Numbered from the stretch's first letter, positions 35,480-44,106 are shown. The stretch: 48,384 nt of DNA from Bacteroidia bacterium (GCA_020846025.1 JADLER010000059.1:1-48384); one strand, 5' to 3'. Numbers and translations are program-made. Notes: generated from the letters alone by a model not told the origin.

Positions 35480-37671
35480 CTATATTTTTTCTCTTTAATT
35501 AAAACACAAAGTGTTTCTAACTCAAAGAGTATCTTCTCTAATTCTGATTTTACGAATTGACTTTCTACATCATCTTGCAATGTAGGCAACTGAGATATAG
35601 TAGATTTTAGCTGTATAAAGTTAGGCATACTATACGTAATTGAAGGGTTATGGATGTGAAGAGTAATCCAATCAAACACAGAAGAAACTTGCTTAAAGTA
35701 ATCATCTAACTTTAAAACACGATGAGTAGAAGATGTAACAGAAAGCGCAATAGAAGTTATCTCTCTAGTTAATCGAATAGATACTCCGGCCATTGTGAAA
35801 TTCAAATCAACATGATGTTGAACTTTCTCGGGTTCTTCAACCATACGCTGAACAGATGCAAACACTTCATTATTGCTAGCCTCTGTAAGACGTCGTTGTT
35901 TGTTCCACGAATCACCAAGGCTTTCAGTATGATTGTAATATTGTAGCACTTTTTCTAAATACACTTTATTATTTAAAATTGCTTTTTTCATTAACTCTGG
36001 AAATCGGTTTTTTTCCCACGTTGGCCAAAAAACATAACTACTAGCAATAGCCAATGCAGCGCCCAATAAAGTTGATAATACTCGCCAACCTATTAATTGC
36101 CAAGTGCCTAACTGCGACATCTGCATTAACACAACCATCATCACCGTTACAAAAAACACTCCTATCTTGTAGTTGTTTCGTAAAAAATAAGCTACAAAAA
36201 ATGATACAACAATTAGCATACCTACAAATACTTCGTGAGGCAAAGGAAGGAGCATAATTACACCACCTAATAAAATACCAGCCACTGTTCCAATGATTCG
36301 TTCAATACCTTTCTTTTTGGTAGCCCCGAAATAAGGCTGAATAACAATTAACATGGTTAAGGAAATCCAATATCCATGATCTATTTCAAAAAAACGAAAC
36401 AAAAACACGCCCACGCTTAGTCCAATAGCTACACGAATAGCATAAATAAAGTGCTGAGAGTTGATGTTAAATGCTTCATTAATCAGTTCTTTAATTACTC
36501 GTGGTTTTAACCCAATTAGAAAGTTATTCAACGATAATTTATAGTTCTCAAGGTAATCACTCTTACGTAAATTTAATTTTTGTTCTACTTGCTTAATAGT
36601 TAACGTAAGATATTCGTGTGCTTTTTTAATGGTTGAGATTAAATGCCTAATTTTAATTGCATCTTGTTCATTCGTCTGAAGTTGTTTGCACGATTCTTCA
36701 AACAAATCAATAGCAATTTCACAGCGCTTAGCCTTTACATTTACCATTGTATATTCTTCGGCTCTAAATGTAAACATTAACACTGAAAGACGCGCGCTAG
36801 TTTGTGCAAAGGCCGACAATAGTTTATACAATACGCTCCGTTTTATTTCCTTAAACGAATCATGATGAATAGAACTTAATTCCTCATGCATCGTGTGTAA
36901 TGCTGCTGTATATAATGATGACGTTCTCCTAATTTCCATCATCATATCATAATGTTGAGTTGTTAACCTCGATTTACGATTGTCTCTTCTCGAAAACAAA
37001 TCAATAGACTGATTCACAGCCGTTCGAATGGCAGTTTCTTTTTGTGTTATTTGAATATCATTAATCACCACATCTGTACAATGCTTTTGAATTAGAACAT
37101 CTAAATATTCAGTGTTACTCTTCCATATTTTTGCAACAGATCGTCGGATTGGATTTGATGGACGGAATGGAAACGAAAACACAGTAATGATGATTGACCA
37201 TACGGCTCCTGCTAAAACATACATGCCAATATGCAATGATGTTTGATAATCACATGGATTAGCTAAGCCAAATAAAAAGAAGAACCCAACACCTACTCCC
37301 ACTGCTGCGCCATAATCGCTCCAGTTTCTAATAAGTGCTACAAACATACCTACCACCAACATGGCAAACACTGCTGCAAACCAAGTATTAGAGATATTCA
37401 TTCCTACTATTGCAGCAATAGTAATTAATACTGCTTCAATAGATTGTATAACCACCTTTCGATAATGTAACCCTCTATAATCTACCAATGCTAGCATATA
37501 AGCCGCAAAGGCCATCCACACTACCTCGTATTTAAATGTACCCAAATAAAGTGGCACAAAAATTAATGGCACATTTAAAGCCAATACAACCCTGAACGAC
37601 CATGCAATGGTTGGCTCGTAATATTCTCGCTTAAAAACAGTTTGTAATTGTTGTACAGGTTGAAAACGCAC
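35476..37671 (-). CDS. FUSC family (YccS/YhfK-like) inner-membrane protein
   Basis: A 731-residue protein with two similar membrane halves. An N-terminal block of about six helices (residues 25-165) is followed by a large cytoplasmic helical region (170-400), a second block of helices (about 410-545, including RNNYKIGVFFVTVMMVVLMQM) and a C-terminal soluble tail. This is the FUSC/aromatic acid exporter-like architecture of YccS and YhfK; substrates are unknown, and resistance should not be assumed. The start codon is GTG at 37671: no in-frame ATG exists before the first membrane helices. It follows the thioesterase gene by 48 bp on the same strand. Its stop interlocks with that of the convergent coiled-coil gene. 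Confidence 0.88.
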   Translation of the reverse strand: MRFQPVQQLQTVFKREYYEPTIAWSFRVVLALNVPLIFVPLYLGTFKYEVVWMAFAAYMLALVDYRGLHYRKVVIQSIEAVLITIAAIVGMNISNTWFAAVFAMLVVGMFVALIRNWSDYGAAVGVGVGFFFLFGLANPCDYQTSLHIGMYVLAGAVWSIIITVFSFPFRPSNPIRRSVAKIWKSNTEYLDVLIQKHCTDVVINDIQITQKETAIRTAVNQSIDLFSRRDNRKSRLTTQHYDMMMEIRRTSSLYTAALHTMHEELSSIHHDSFKEIKRSVLYKLLSAFAQTSARLSVLMFTFRAEEYTMVNVKAKRCEIAIDLFEESCKQLQTNEQDAIKIRHLISTIKKAHEYLTLTIKQVEQKLNLRKSDYLENYKLSLNNFLIGLKPRVIKELINEAFNINSQHFIYAIRVAIGLSVGVFLFRFFEIDHGYWISLTMLIVIQPYFGATKKKGIERIIGTVAGILLGGVIMLLPLPHEVFVGMLIVVSFFVAYFLRNNYKIGVFFVTVMMVVLMQMSQLGTWQLIGWRVLSTLLGAALAIASSYVFWPTWEKNRFPELMKKAILNNKVYLEKVLQYYNHTESLGDSWNKQRRLTEASNNEVFASVQRMVEEPEKVQHHVDLNFTMAGVSIRLTREITSIALSVTSSTHRVLKLDDYFKQVSSVFDWITLHIHNPSITYSMPNFIQLKSTISQLPTLQDDVESQFVKSELEKILFELETLCVLIKEKKYS

Positions 37672-37719
37672 TTTAATAAAAAATTAGAAATCTCATCACT
37701 CTACACGCTAATTCATGCG

Positions 37720-38244
37720 TTAATCTTTATCAAATAAGGCTTTCAATTCCGTTGCATCTTCTGGTTTCATTCTACCAGCTAAAATTAAAGAAAGTTGTCG
37801 GCGACGCAATGCGCCATCATAACGCTTCTTTTCTTCCTCAGTTTCTGGAATTAATGGAGGAACAGGTAAAGGCGAACCGTTTTGGTCAATAGCTACAAAT
37901 GACGAAATAGCTTGATTACATAATGTTTTATTTCCTGTAATTCTATCTTCTACATACACATCTACAAAAATTTCCATACTGCTATTAAATGCCCTCGAAA
38001 CTTTTGCTTCTAAAGTAACAACACTATATTGTTTTATAGGATTATCAAAAGAAATATTATTAATAGAGGCCGTTACAACAACTCTATTACTATGACGAGC
38101 AGCAGTAATTGCAGATACTTTATCTATCCACTCCATTAATCGTCCACCAAATAAATTACCAATATGATTGGTATCATTTGGTAATACAATTTCAGTATTA
38201 ATAGTTAATGATTCTTTAGCAGTTTTTCCTTTTAATGTCGTCAT
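37720..38244 (-). CDS. Acyl-CoA thioesterase, hotdog fold (YciA-like)
   Basis: A 174-residue single-hotdog thioesterase that would hydrolyse acyl-CoAs to free acid and CoA. Motifs: NDTNHIGNLFGGRLMEWIDKVSAI (split by the catalytic region near Asn/His/Gly in the loop before the central helix), ASINNISFDNPI and VEDRITGNKTLCNQAISSFVAID. The C-terminal part (about residues 135-174) is a helical, charged extension seen in YciA/BACH-like enzymes. The gene shares a 30-bp intergenic region with the divergent HemJ-like gene and probably co-transcribes the FUSC gene downstream. Chain-length preference cannot be predicted. Confidence 0.9.
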   Translation of the reverse strand: MTTLKGKTAKESLTINTEIVLPNDTNHIGNLFGGRLMEWIDKVSAITAARHSNRVVVTASINNISFDNPIKQYSVVTLEAKVSRAFNSSMEIFVDVYVEDRITGNKTLCNQAISSFVAIDQNGSPLPVPPLIPETEEEKKRYDGALRRRQLSLILAGRMKPEDATELKALFDKD

Positions 38245-38253
38245 AATTAATAG

Positions 38254-38261
38254 TATCTTTG
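38254..38261 (+). promoter_or_regulatory. -10 element of the HemJ-like gene
   Basis: TATCTTTG on the plus strand, an exact TAnnTTTG, ending 13 bp before the ATG at 38275. The -33 position falls inside the start of the divergent thioesterase gene and has no clear TTG. Confidence 0.55.
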
Positions 38262-38264
38262 CAC

Positions 38265-38272
38265 CAAAAGTA
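38265..38272 (-). promoter_or_regulatory. -10 element of the thioesterase gene
   Basis: TACTTTTG on the minus strand, an exact TAnnTTTG, ending 20 bp before the ATG at 38244. It lies only 3 bp from the opposed -10 box at 38254-38261, so RNA polymerase could occupy only one of the two at a time. Confidence 0.5.
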
Positions 38273-38274
38273 AT

Positions 38275-38826
38275 ATGGATTATTCATATATAAAAGCATT
38301 ACACATTATTTTTGTGGTTTGCTGGTTTGCTGGCTTATTTTATATGGTGCGTTTATTCATATATACAAAAGAAGCTAATGAAAAAGAAGAGCCTGCAAAA
38401 ACAATTTTATTGCAACAACTGTTGCTGATGCAACGAAAACTTTGGTTTATTATTACTTGGCCATCTGCAGTTGGAACGCTTATTTTTGGCTTATGGATGC
38501 TGCACTTAAACCCTACCCTATTAACTTTACCTTGGATGTGGTTAAAACTCATTTTAGTTTTCTTTTTAATATTATATCATTTACTAAGTCATCGTATTTT
38601 TAAACAACAAAGTCAATATATTTTTAGAAACACATCGTTTAAGTTGCGTATGTTTAACGAACTCGCCACTGTTTTATTAGTAGGAATTGTATTTTTAGTA
38701 GTCGTAAAATCAACTGGAAGTTTGATTTGGGGAATGCTTGGATTATTTTGTTTTGCTGCACTTTTAATGTTGTTTGTTTTTCTTTACAAAAAACAACGCA
38801 AAGCAAAAGACACCAAGTCATTATAA
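38275..38826 (+). CDS. hemJ: HemJ/CopD-like protoporphyrinogen IX oxidase
   Basis: A 183-residue protein with four to five membrane helices. The N-terminal signature IKALHIIFVVCWFAGLFYMVRLFIY (His10 inside the first helix; shown here as a family hallmark split by the helix) and the later WMWLKLILVFFL with Lys89 match the HemJ family, whose conserved His and Lys are needed for heme b binding. HemJ replaces HemG/HemY for the step to protoporphyrin IX in heme synthesis. Many databases call Bacteroidota members simply CopD family, so a copper-related label may appear; the sequence fits HemJ better. It has its own terminator and shares its promoter region with the divergent thioesterase gene. Confidence 0.78.
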   Translation: MDYSYIKALHIIFVVCWFAGLFYMVRLFIYTKEANEKEEPAKTILLQQLLLMQRKLWFIITWPSAVGTLIFGLWMLHLNPTLLTLPWMWLKLILVFFLILYHLLSHRIFKQQSQYIFRNTSFKLRMFNELATVLLVGIVFLVVVKSTGSLIWGMLGLFCFAALLMLFVFLYKKQRKAKDTKSL

Positions 38827-38831
38827 ATATT

Positions 38832-38859
38832 GTGCTTACTTTATTTAAGCACGATTTTT
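38832..38859 (+). terminator. Terminator of the HemJ-like gene
   Basis: A 7-bp stem GTGCTTA (38832-38838) / TAAGCAC (38846-38852) with a 7-nt loop, then GA and five Ts (38855-38859). It begins 6 bp after the stop codon. Confidence 0.7.
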
Positions 38860-38934
38860 CTCACCCTCTATCTTACTTTTTTATAAAAAAAAGGAAAAAA
38901 GAATAGAAAACTCAACATATTAAAAACACTAATT

Positions 38935-40182
38935 ATGAAAAAGAAAGTCATTATAATTGGAGGAGGCTTTGCTGGATTGCACGTAGCAAAAGCTTTACAG
39001 TGTGAATCATTAGACGTTGTTTTAATAGATAAACAAAATCATCATCAGTTTCAGCCTTTGTATTATCAAGTAGCAAGTGCCCGACTGGAACCATCAAACA
39101 TTTCATTTCCATTTCGTAAGATTTTTCAGAAATCAAAAAACATTCAAGTTAGGCTTGAAGATGTAAAACAAATATTACCAAACAATAATCAGGTTATTAC
39201 CAATGAAGGCTCGCATAGTTACGATTTCTTAATTATAGCAACAGGTTGCAAAACTAATTTCTTCGGTAATAGTGCTATTGAACAGCATGCTTTATCTATG
39301 AAAACAACCGAAGAATCTATCCAAATTAGAAATCATATTTTACTCAATTTCGAAAAATATATTTCTGCCAATGTAAGCGAAATTGAAAAACAACAATTAC
39401 TAAATATTGTACTAGTTGGCGCAGGTCCTACTGGAGTTGAATTAGCTGGCGCGTTTGCAGAAATGAAATCGCACATCTTACCACGCGATTACCCCCAAAC
39501 CGACTTTTCGAAATTAAATGTGTTTTTGTTAGAAGGCAGTAAACACACGCTTAATAGTATGAGTAACAAATCGAAACAAGCCTCTAGAAAATATTTAGAA
39601 GACATGGGAGTTATTGTTAAAACAGAAACGTTTGTTACGAGTTACGATGGACATCAAGCAACTCTCAATAATGGCGAAGTGATTCCTACCTCTAACCTAA
39701 TTTGGGCAGCTGGCGTTATAGGCAATTTAATAGATGGTTTAGAAACCTCCACTATTATACGTAATCGTTATAAAGTAGATAGGCAAAACAAAATTATTGG
39801 TTATCAAAATATTTATGCCATAGGCGATATTGCATACATGGAAACACCATTGTATCCAAATGGTCACCCACAACTTGCCAATGTTGCAATTAACCAAGGA
39901 AAGACGTTGGCCAAAAATATTAAACGACTACTAAGTCAACAAAAACCTTTAGATTATGAATATAAAGATTTGGGTTCGATGGCCACAATAGGCAAACACA
40001 GGGCGGTTGTAGATTTACCTCATGTGAAATTTAGCGGTTACTTAGCTTGGTTCTTTTGGATGTTTTTACACCTCATGCTTATATTAAGTGTGCGTAATAA
40101 AATGCAAATATTTTTTAACTGGGCTTGGAATTATTTCACAAAAGACTCCTCACTCCGCCTTATTTTAAAAACAAAAAAATAA
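38935..40182 (+). CDS. NDH-2-like NAD(P)/FAD-dependent dehydrogenase
   Basis: A 415-residue two-dinucleotide-binding flavoprotein. The FAD Rossmann motif is IIGGGFAGLHVAKAL (residues 7-21); the NAD(P) motif is VLVGAGPTGVELAG (about 159-172); a second FAD motif is IYAIGDIAYM; and DLGSMATIGKHRAVVDL near the C-terminus is typical of type II NADH dehydrogenases. A hydrophobic/aromatic C-terminal stretch (YLAWFFWMFLHLMLIL) would anchor it to the inner membrane, where it would pass electrons from NADH to quinone without pumping protons. The gene is preceded by the HemJ terminator. It converges on trmD with directly adjacent stops. Confidence 0.9.
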   Translation: MKKKVIIIGGGFAGLHVAKALQCESLDVVLIDKQNHHQFQPLYYQVASARLEPSNISFPFRKIFQKSKNIQVRLEDVKQILPNNNQVITNEGSHSYDFLIIATGCKTNFFGNSAIEQHALSMKTTEESIQIRNHILLNFEKYISANVSEIEKQQLLNIVLVGAGPTGVELAGAFAEMKSHILPRDYPQTDFSKLNVFLLEGSKHTLNSMSNKSKQASRKYLEDMGVIVKTETFVTSYDGHQATLNNGEVIPTSNLIWAAGVIGNLIDGLETSTIIRNRYKVDRQNKIIGYQNIYAIGDIAYMETPLYPNGHPQLANVAINQGKTLAKNIKRLLSQQKPLDYEYKDLGSMATIGKHRAVVDLPHVKFSGYLAWFFWMFLHLMLILSVRNKMQIFFNWAWNYFTKDSSLRLILKTKK

Positions 40183-40857
40183 TTATTGTAGCAAGTCAGG
40201 TCTTCGTAATTTGGTACGTTCAATAGCTTGTTCGTGCCGCCATTCTTCTACCTTTTTAGTATTGCCACTTAGTAAAATATCGGGCACTTTCCATCCGTTA
40301 TATTCAGCAGGCCGAGTGTAAACAGGCGGTGATAATAAATTATCCTGAAACGAATCTGATAATGCAGATGTTTCATCATTTAATACACCAGGAATTAATC
40401 TTATAACAGCATCACAAAGTACAGCGGCGGGCAACTCTCCCCCACTTAACACATAATCGCCTATCGAAATTTCTTTAGTAATATAATGTTCTCGTAAACG
40501 CTCGTCTATTCCTTTATAATGACCACACAAAACAATAATATTTTTCAACGTTGATAAACGATTGCATGTATTTTGTGTTAATGTTTCGCCATCAGGTGTC
40601 ATATATATAATTTCATCATAATGACGCTTACTTTTTAAATCATCGATACAATTTGCAATAGGTTCAATCATCATAACCATACCAGCCCCACCTCCAAACG
40701 CGTAATCATCTACCTTTTTATGTGCATCTATTCCGTAATTTCTTAAGTCAACCACATTAATAGTAGCTAAACCTTTTTGAATTGCACGTTTCATAATGCT
40801 ATGCGCAAATGGACTTTGCAGTAACTGTGGATGAACGGTTATAATATCAATATGCAT
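40183..40857 (-). CDS. trmD: tRNA (guanine-N1-)-methyltransferase
   Basis: TrmD methylates G37 next to the anticodon and prevents frameshifting. It is a SPOUT-class enzyme with a trefoil knot. Visible motifs: IDIITVHPQ at the start, [13 protein letters not shown] (about residues 52-64), [12 protein letters not shown], and the SAM-binding knot [18 protein letters not shown]. The C-terminal domain has [16 protein letters not shown] and [10 protein letters not shown]. 224 residues is standard. The usual neighbours rpsP, rimM and rplS are absent here. A -10 box ends only 5 bp before the ATG. Confidence 0.96.
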   Translation of the reverse strand: MHIDIITVHPQLLQSPFAHSIMKRAIQKGLATINVVDLRNYGIDAHKKVDDYAFGGGAGMVMMIEPIANCIDDLKSKRHYDEIIYMTPDGETLTQNTCNRLSTLKNIIVLCGHYKGIDERLREHYITKEISIGDYVLSGGELPAAVLCDAVIRLIPGVLNDETSALSDSFQDNLLSPPVYTRPAEYNGWKVPDILLSGNTKKVEEWRHEQAIERTKLRRPDLLQ

Positions 40858-40862
40858 AAAGC

Positions 40863-40870
40863 CAAAATTA
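40863..40870 (-). promoter_or_regulatory. -10 element directly upstream of trmD
   Basis: TAATTTTG on the minus strand, an exact TAnnTTTG, ends 5 bp before the trmD ATG. If used, the mRNA would have no or almost no leader. The -33 region has no clear TTG. Confidence 0.4.
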
Positions 40871-40915
40871 ACAAAAAATAAATGATTATTTTAAAATCTA
40901 TATCGTCATAAGATA

Positions 40916-40923
40916 TATATTTG
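40916..40923 (+). promoter_or_regulatory. -10 element of the unknown secreted protein at 40952
   Basis: TATATTTG, an exact TAnnTTTG, ends 28 bp before the ATG at 40952. The surroundings are AT-rich, and no -33 TTG is found. Confidence 0.45.
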
Positions 40924-40951
40924 TTTATCGAAATTTTTAAATATTAATTAT

Positions 40952-41743
40952 ATGAAAAAAATACTATTCATCTTAGCTTCATTAAGTTTAAGTTATATAA
41001 GTTTTGCGCAAAAGAAAAACGAGAAAGCAAAATATATGTATAAGGAGGTTACCGTGGAAACTGACGATTATAAAGTATATATCGTTGATGCTGTGTCAAA
41101 CTTCAAACAAGCAAAATTTAAAATCAAAGTATTTAATAAAACCAATGATTTCTTATATGTAAAACCAGAAGAGTTTAAATACCTTGCCGATGGAAAAACT
41201 TTATTAGGTACCGATAAACCATTTGCTATTGCACCAAACGATGAAGTATCGGCAGTACTTGATTTTAAAGGTGGCGATATGCTTATGGAAACTTATAGTG
41301 TTGAGTTGAAAGGAATCTATAAAGCATCGGCAGGTTCTAAGGCTTATGATGTTCCGAATTTTAATTTACCAGCTAATAAAAATGATTTTACAGTTAATAA
41401 TATAACTTGTGTACTTTTAAAAAGCGATTTACAAACTGATAAATCTACTGTGAAGTTTGATTGTAACTACACTGGCGACGGAGTTGGAATAATTAATGTA
41501 ACTAAAGTTAGCGCCATCATGCCTAATGGGCAACAAAACGCTAATCAAAAGAAATACAAGCCTGCTGTTGTTGAACGAGGTAAGCACGAAGATTTCTTCT
41601 TAACTTTTTATCAATTGCCTGATGCTGGCGACATGCAAAAGAAACCATGGTCTATACAATGGAACGACACATTTAGAGAATCGAAATTAGTTCCCATTGG
41701 TAGCGCAAAAATTGAAATGATAAAAGAATTTGTAAAAGAATAA
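40952..41743 (+). CDS. Secreted protein of unknown family, paralog of the 47-kb protein
   Basis: A 263-residue protein with a signal peptide (MKKILFILASLSLSYISFAQ). I do not recognise the family. Two beta-rich halves are suggested: residues about 28-140 (YKEVTVETDDYKVYIVDAVS, KFKIKVFNKTNDFLYVKPEE) and about 145-263 (NFNLPANKNDFTVNNITC, GVGIINVTKVSAIMPNGQ, WNDTFRESKLVPIG). The same blocks in the same order occur in the protein at 47091-47933, so they are paralogs about 6 kb apart, in opposite orientation. No anchor, barrel or T9SS tail is visible, so it is probably periplasmic. A terminator hairpin for this gene lies within the convergent methyltransferase gene. Confidence 0.8.
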   Translation: MKKILFILASLSLSYISFAQKKNEKAKYMYKEVTVETDDYKVYIVDAVSNFKQAKFKIKVFNKTNDFLYVKPEEFKYLADGKTLLGTDKPFAIAPNDEVSAVLDFKGGDMLMETYSVELKGIYKASAGSKAYDVPNFNLPANKNDFTVNNITCVLLKSDLQTDKSTVKFDCNYTGDGVGIINVTKVSAIMPNGQQNANQKKYKPAVVERGKHEDFFLTFYQLPDAGDMQKKPWSIQWNDTFRESKLVPIGSAKIEMIKEFVKE

Positions 41744-41748
41744 ATCTT

Positions 41749-42621
41749 TTATTTCTTTTCTAACCTTCCCCAAACTCCAAGCGGCAAACTTATGCCGCTT
41801 TTTGCTTTTAAAAACAATTCTCCGATTTTTAAATCGGATTGATGTTTGGTAGCAAATGGTTCTAATAAATTCTGAGGTACAAGTGCTGAAAAACCCAATG
41901 AATAGGCATTTAGGATTAATAAATGTTGCTTGTTATCTAGGATTTGCAATACACTTTCTATCATTTCTAAGATATTATCTTCTAATTTCCATTTCTCGCC
42001 ATTTGGCCCATGACCAAATGCTGGAGGATCTAAAATAATTCCTTGATATACATTACCCCTACGCTGCTCCTTCTTAGTGAACTTTAAAGCATCGTCAATT
42101 AACCAACGAATGTTATCTAAATTAGATTTTTGCATATTTTCGTTAGCCCAATTAACTACTTGCTTAATACTATCAACATGCGTAACCTCAGCTCCTGCCG
42201 CCCTTGCCGCAAGACTTGCCCCACCAGTATAGGCAAATAAATTCAAGAACTTAGGCTTCTGAAGTTTTGATAAATACGCATATAACACATCCCAATTACA
42301 GGCTTGCTCAGGAAAAACACCAACATGTTTAAATGAGGTTAAACCTAAACGAAAAGATATTTGTGTATCGCCTAATGGGTAATTAATAGTCCATTGCTCG
42401 GGCATTTTTTTAAGCATTTTCCAATCGCCACTTGAAGAGCTCTTAGGAATAAACTTCACATGTGCTTGCTTTTCCCACTCAGCATAGCTGTATTTTTTTT
42501 TCCAAACCGCTTGTGGCTCCGGACGAATGGTAACATACTTTCCAAATCGTTCCAGTTTTTCAAAATCGCCACAATCTAATAATTCGTAATCTTGCCAGTG
42601 TAATGGGGTAAGTAATTGCAT
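41749..42621 (-). CDS. Class I SAM-dependent methyltransferase (RlmI-like rRNA type)
   Basis: The frame extends upstream to a TTG at 42702, but the added residues are AT-rich and non-conserved; the ATG at 42621 (MQLLTPLHWQDYELLDCGDFEKLE, shown by its first residues) is preferred, giving about 290 residues. Motifs: NLFAYTGGASLAARAAGAEV (SAM motif I), VTHVDSIKQVVNWANEN (motif II) and LDPPAFGHG (motif IV, the DPP[AS]F of RNA m5C/RlmI-type enzymes). No PUA domain is present at the N-terminus, unlike full-length RlmI, so the exact rRNA target is uncertain. A TACATTTA box lies just upstream of the chosen start. Its 3' end contains the terminator hairpin of the convergent gene. Confidence 0.85.
   Translation of the reverse strand: MQLLTPLHWQDYELLDCGDFEKLERFGKYVTIRPEPQAVWKKKYSYAEWEKQAHVKFIPKSSSSGDWKMLKKMPEQWTINYPLGDTQISFRLGLTSFKHVGVFPEQACNWDVLYAYLSKLQKPKFLNLFAYTGGASLAARAAGAEVTHVDSIKQVVNWANENMQKSNLDNIRWLIDDALKFTKKEQRRGNVYQGIILDPPAFGHGPNGEKWKLEDNILEMIESVLQILDNKQHLLILNAYSLGFSALVPQNLLEPFATKHQSDLKIGELFLKAKSGISLPLGVWGRLEKK
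41779..41809 (+). terminator. Terminator inside the 3' end of the convergent methyltransferase gene
   Basis: A perfect 8-bp stem AAGCGGCA (41779-41786) / TGCCGCTT (41793-41800) with a 6-nt loop is followed on the plus strand by TTTTTGCTTTT. It lies 36 bp after the stop of the gene at 40952-41743 and falls within codons for the C-terminus of the opposite-strand methyltransferase. Confidence 0.7.
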
Positions 42622-42759
42622 AGTATAAAGATAAATGTAGTTCTTTTTATTTATGCTATAATATTCATAAAAAGTAAATATTGTATTGTTAATAATTCGC
42701 AATTATAAAAGAGTGCTTTCCATTTTCTTTTTTATCTTTACTATCTCATCAAATGTATT

Positions 42760-43464
42760 ATGTTAACCATAACCCAATTATTTACTCAAAATGGAGGATG
42801 TTTTATTACACCCGAAGTTCAGATACAAGAAAAACTAAGTAAAATAAAAGCCTTTGTGTTTGACTGGGATGGCGTATTTACTAATGGCTCTAAAGATGCT
42901 AATTTTAATAGTAGTTTTAATGAGGTAGATAGTATGGGTACTAACCTATTACGTTTTTCTTATTACTTAAAACACCAAGCCTTGCCTCTCACCGCTATTA
43001 TTTCAGGCGAAAAAAATACAGCAGCATTTACCTTTGTAGAAAGAGAATGTTTTCATTACTCATTTTCTAAATTTACTAATAAGCTTGAAGCTGTCGATAA
43101 ATTATGCACTATTCAAAAAATTGAGCCACATCAAATAGGCTTTGTGTTTGATGATGTATTAGATTTAAGTTTAGCCGAAATATGTGGTGTTAGAGTTTAT
43201 ATTCCTCGCAAAGCAAATACACTACTTACACAATACGTTATTCAACACAAGCTAGCCGATTATATAACAGGATGCGAGGGTGGAAATCACGCTGTTAGAG
43301 AAGCTACAGAACTTCTTATTTCCTTGCAAGGAAATTTTGAAGAAGTAATTACTAAACGTAAAAATTTCGATACAGATTATAACAACTATCTATCGCAACG
43401 AAAAAATACTACACCTCAGTTTTTTGCTTCGCAAAATGGGCAAATTGTGGATATGCCTAGATAG
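42760..43464 (+). CDS. HAD-family phosphatase, KdsC-like
   Basis: The core is a capless class C0 HAD phosphatase: motif I FDWDGVFTNG (Asp35 and Asp37), motif II ISGEKN, a Lys in motif III (NKLEAVDKL) and motif IV VFDDVLDL. This matches KdsC (3-deoxy-D-manno-octulosonate 8-phosphate phosphatase) in fold, although KdsC is about 180 residues and usually has GDDxND. Here the protein is 234 residues, with an N-terminal 28-residue lead and a C-terminal ~45-residue tail, and a weaker motif IV, so the substrate is uncertain. No other Kdo or lipopolysaccharide genes are close. A TATCTTTA -10-like box lies upstream. Single-gene unit. Confidence 0.75.
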   Translation: MLTITQLFTQNGGCFITPEVQIQEKLSKIKAFVFDWDGVFTNGSKDANFNSSFNEVDSMGTNLLRFSYYLKHQALPLTAIISGEKNTAAFTFVERECFHYSFSKFTNKLEAVDKLCTIQKIEPHQIGFVFDDVLDLSLAEICGVRVYIPRKANTLLTQYVIQHKLADYITGCEGGNHAVREATELLISLQGNFEEVITKRKNFDTDYNNYLSQRKNTTPQFFASQNGQIVDMPR

Positions 43465-43542
43465 TTCATTAATCCTAAGTGTATGTGCAATACTATTATT
43501 TACTGTTAATATAGTGCAATTAGCTAACAAATAATATCATAT

Positions 43543-43914
43543 TTATTTTTTGAAAATAAAATAAACAGCCAAAATCAAAAAAAAGAAACCAATAAAATGA
43601 TTTAAAGTAAAGGTTTGGTTTTTGAAAAAAATAAACATGAATATGGTAAATACAGTTAATGAAACAACTTCCTGAATCACTTTTAATTGCCAAAGATTAA
43701 ATGGGCCACCATTTTCTGAAAAGCCAATCTTGTTTGCAGGAACCTGAAAAGAGTATTCTAAAAGTGCAATCCCCCAGCTAATAATTATGATGCTCACTAA
43801 TCCTAAATTATTAAACCAATGCATTTGCTTGAATTTAAGATGTCCGTACCATGCCAATGTCATAAAGATATTTGAAACTACCAGTAGTATAATGGTTAAA
43901 ATAGCTTTTTTCAT
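43543..43914 (-). CDS. DMT-like small membrane protein (DUF486)
   Basis: A 123-residue protein with four membrane helices (about 5-22, 36-52, 78-98, 105-121), matching DUF486 of the drug/metabolite transporter superfamily. Hallmarks are MTLAWYGHLK near the first helix, SWGIALLEYSFQVPANKIG and NLWQLKVIQEVVSL. The protein is too small to be a full transporter and probably dimerises, like SMR proteins. No transport substrate is known. It is monocistronic; carB on the same strand ends 192 bp upstream without a visible terminator. Confidence 0.88.
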   Translation of the reverse strand: MKKAILTIILLVVSNIFMTLAWYGHLKFKQMHWFNNLGLVSIIIISWGIALLEYSFQVPANKIGFSENGGPFNLWQLKVIQEVVSLTVFTIFMFIFFKNQTFTLNHFIGFFFLILAVYFIFKK

Positions 43915-44106
43915 TTAATATCAGTGTTTAATCTCTACGTTCTTATTCTTGTTGTTATCTTAACTTAGTGCTACTATATCTTAAAAAAAATACAATAATT
44001 AAATTAAACTCTTTGTTTTTATTGGAAAGTTAGATCCATTAAAAGAATCTTTAACAACCTACACATAAATACATGAAACAAAAGTAGCAGATTCACTGTT
44101 CTTATT
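43915..44106. other. AT-rich spacer between carB and the DUF486 gene
   Basis: No coding frame, tRNA-like structure or convincing intrinsic terminator is visible. It must hold the promoter of the DUF486 gene, but no TAnnTTTG match is found on the minus strand. Confidence 0.4.

Noticed and set aside
35476-37671. FUSC protein as a drug or fusaric acid resistance gene
   Set aside because: The family is broad, and nothing in the sequence or context points to a toxic substrate.
43915-44106. tRNA or small RNA gene in the spacer next to carB
   Set aside because: No cloverleaf, T-loop consensus or strong promoter plus terminator pair could be found.
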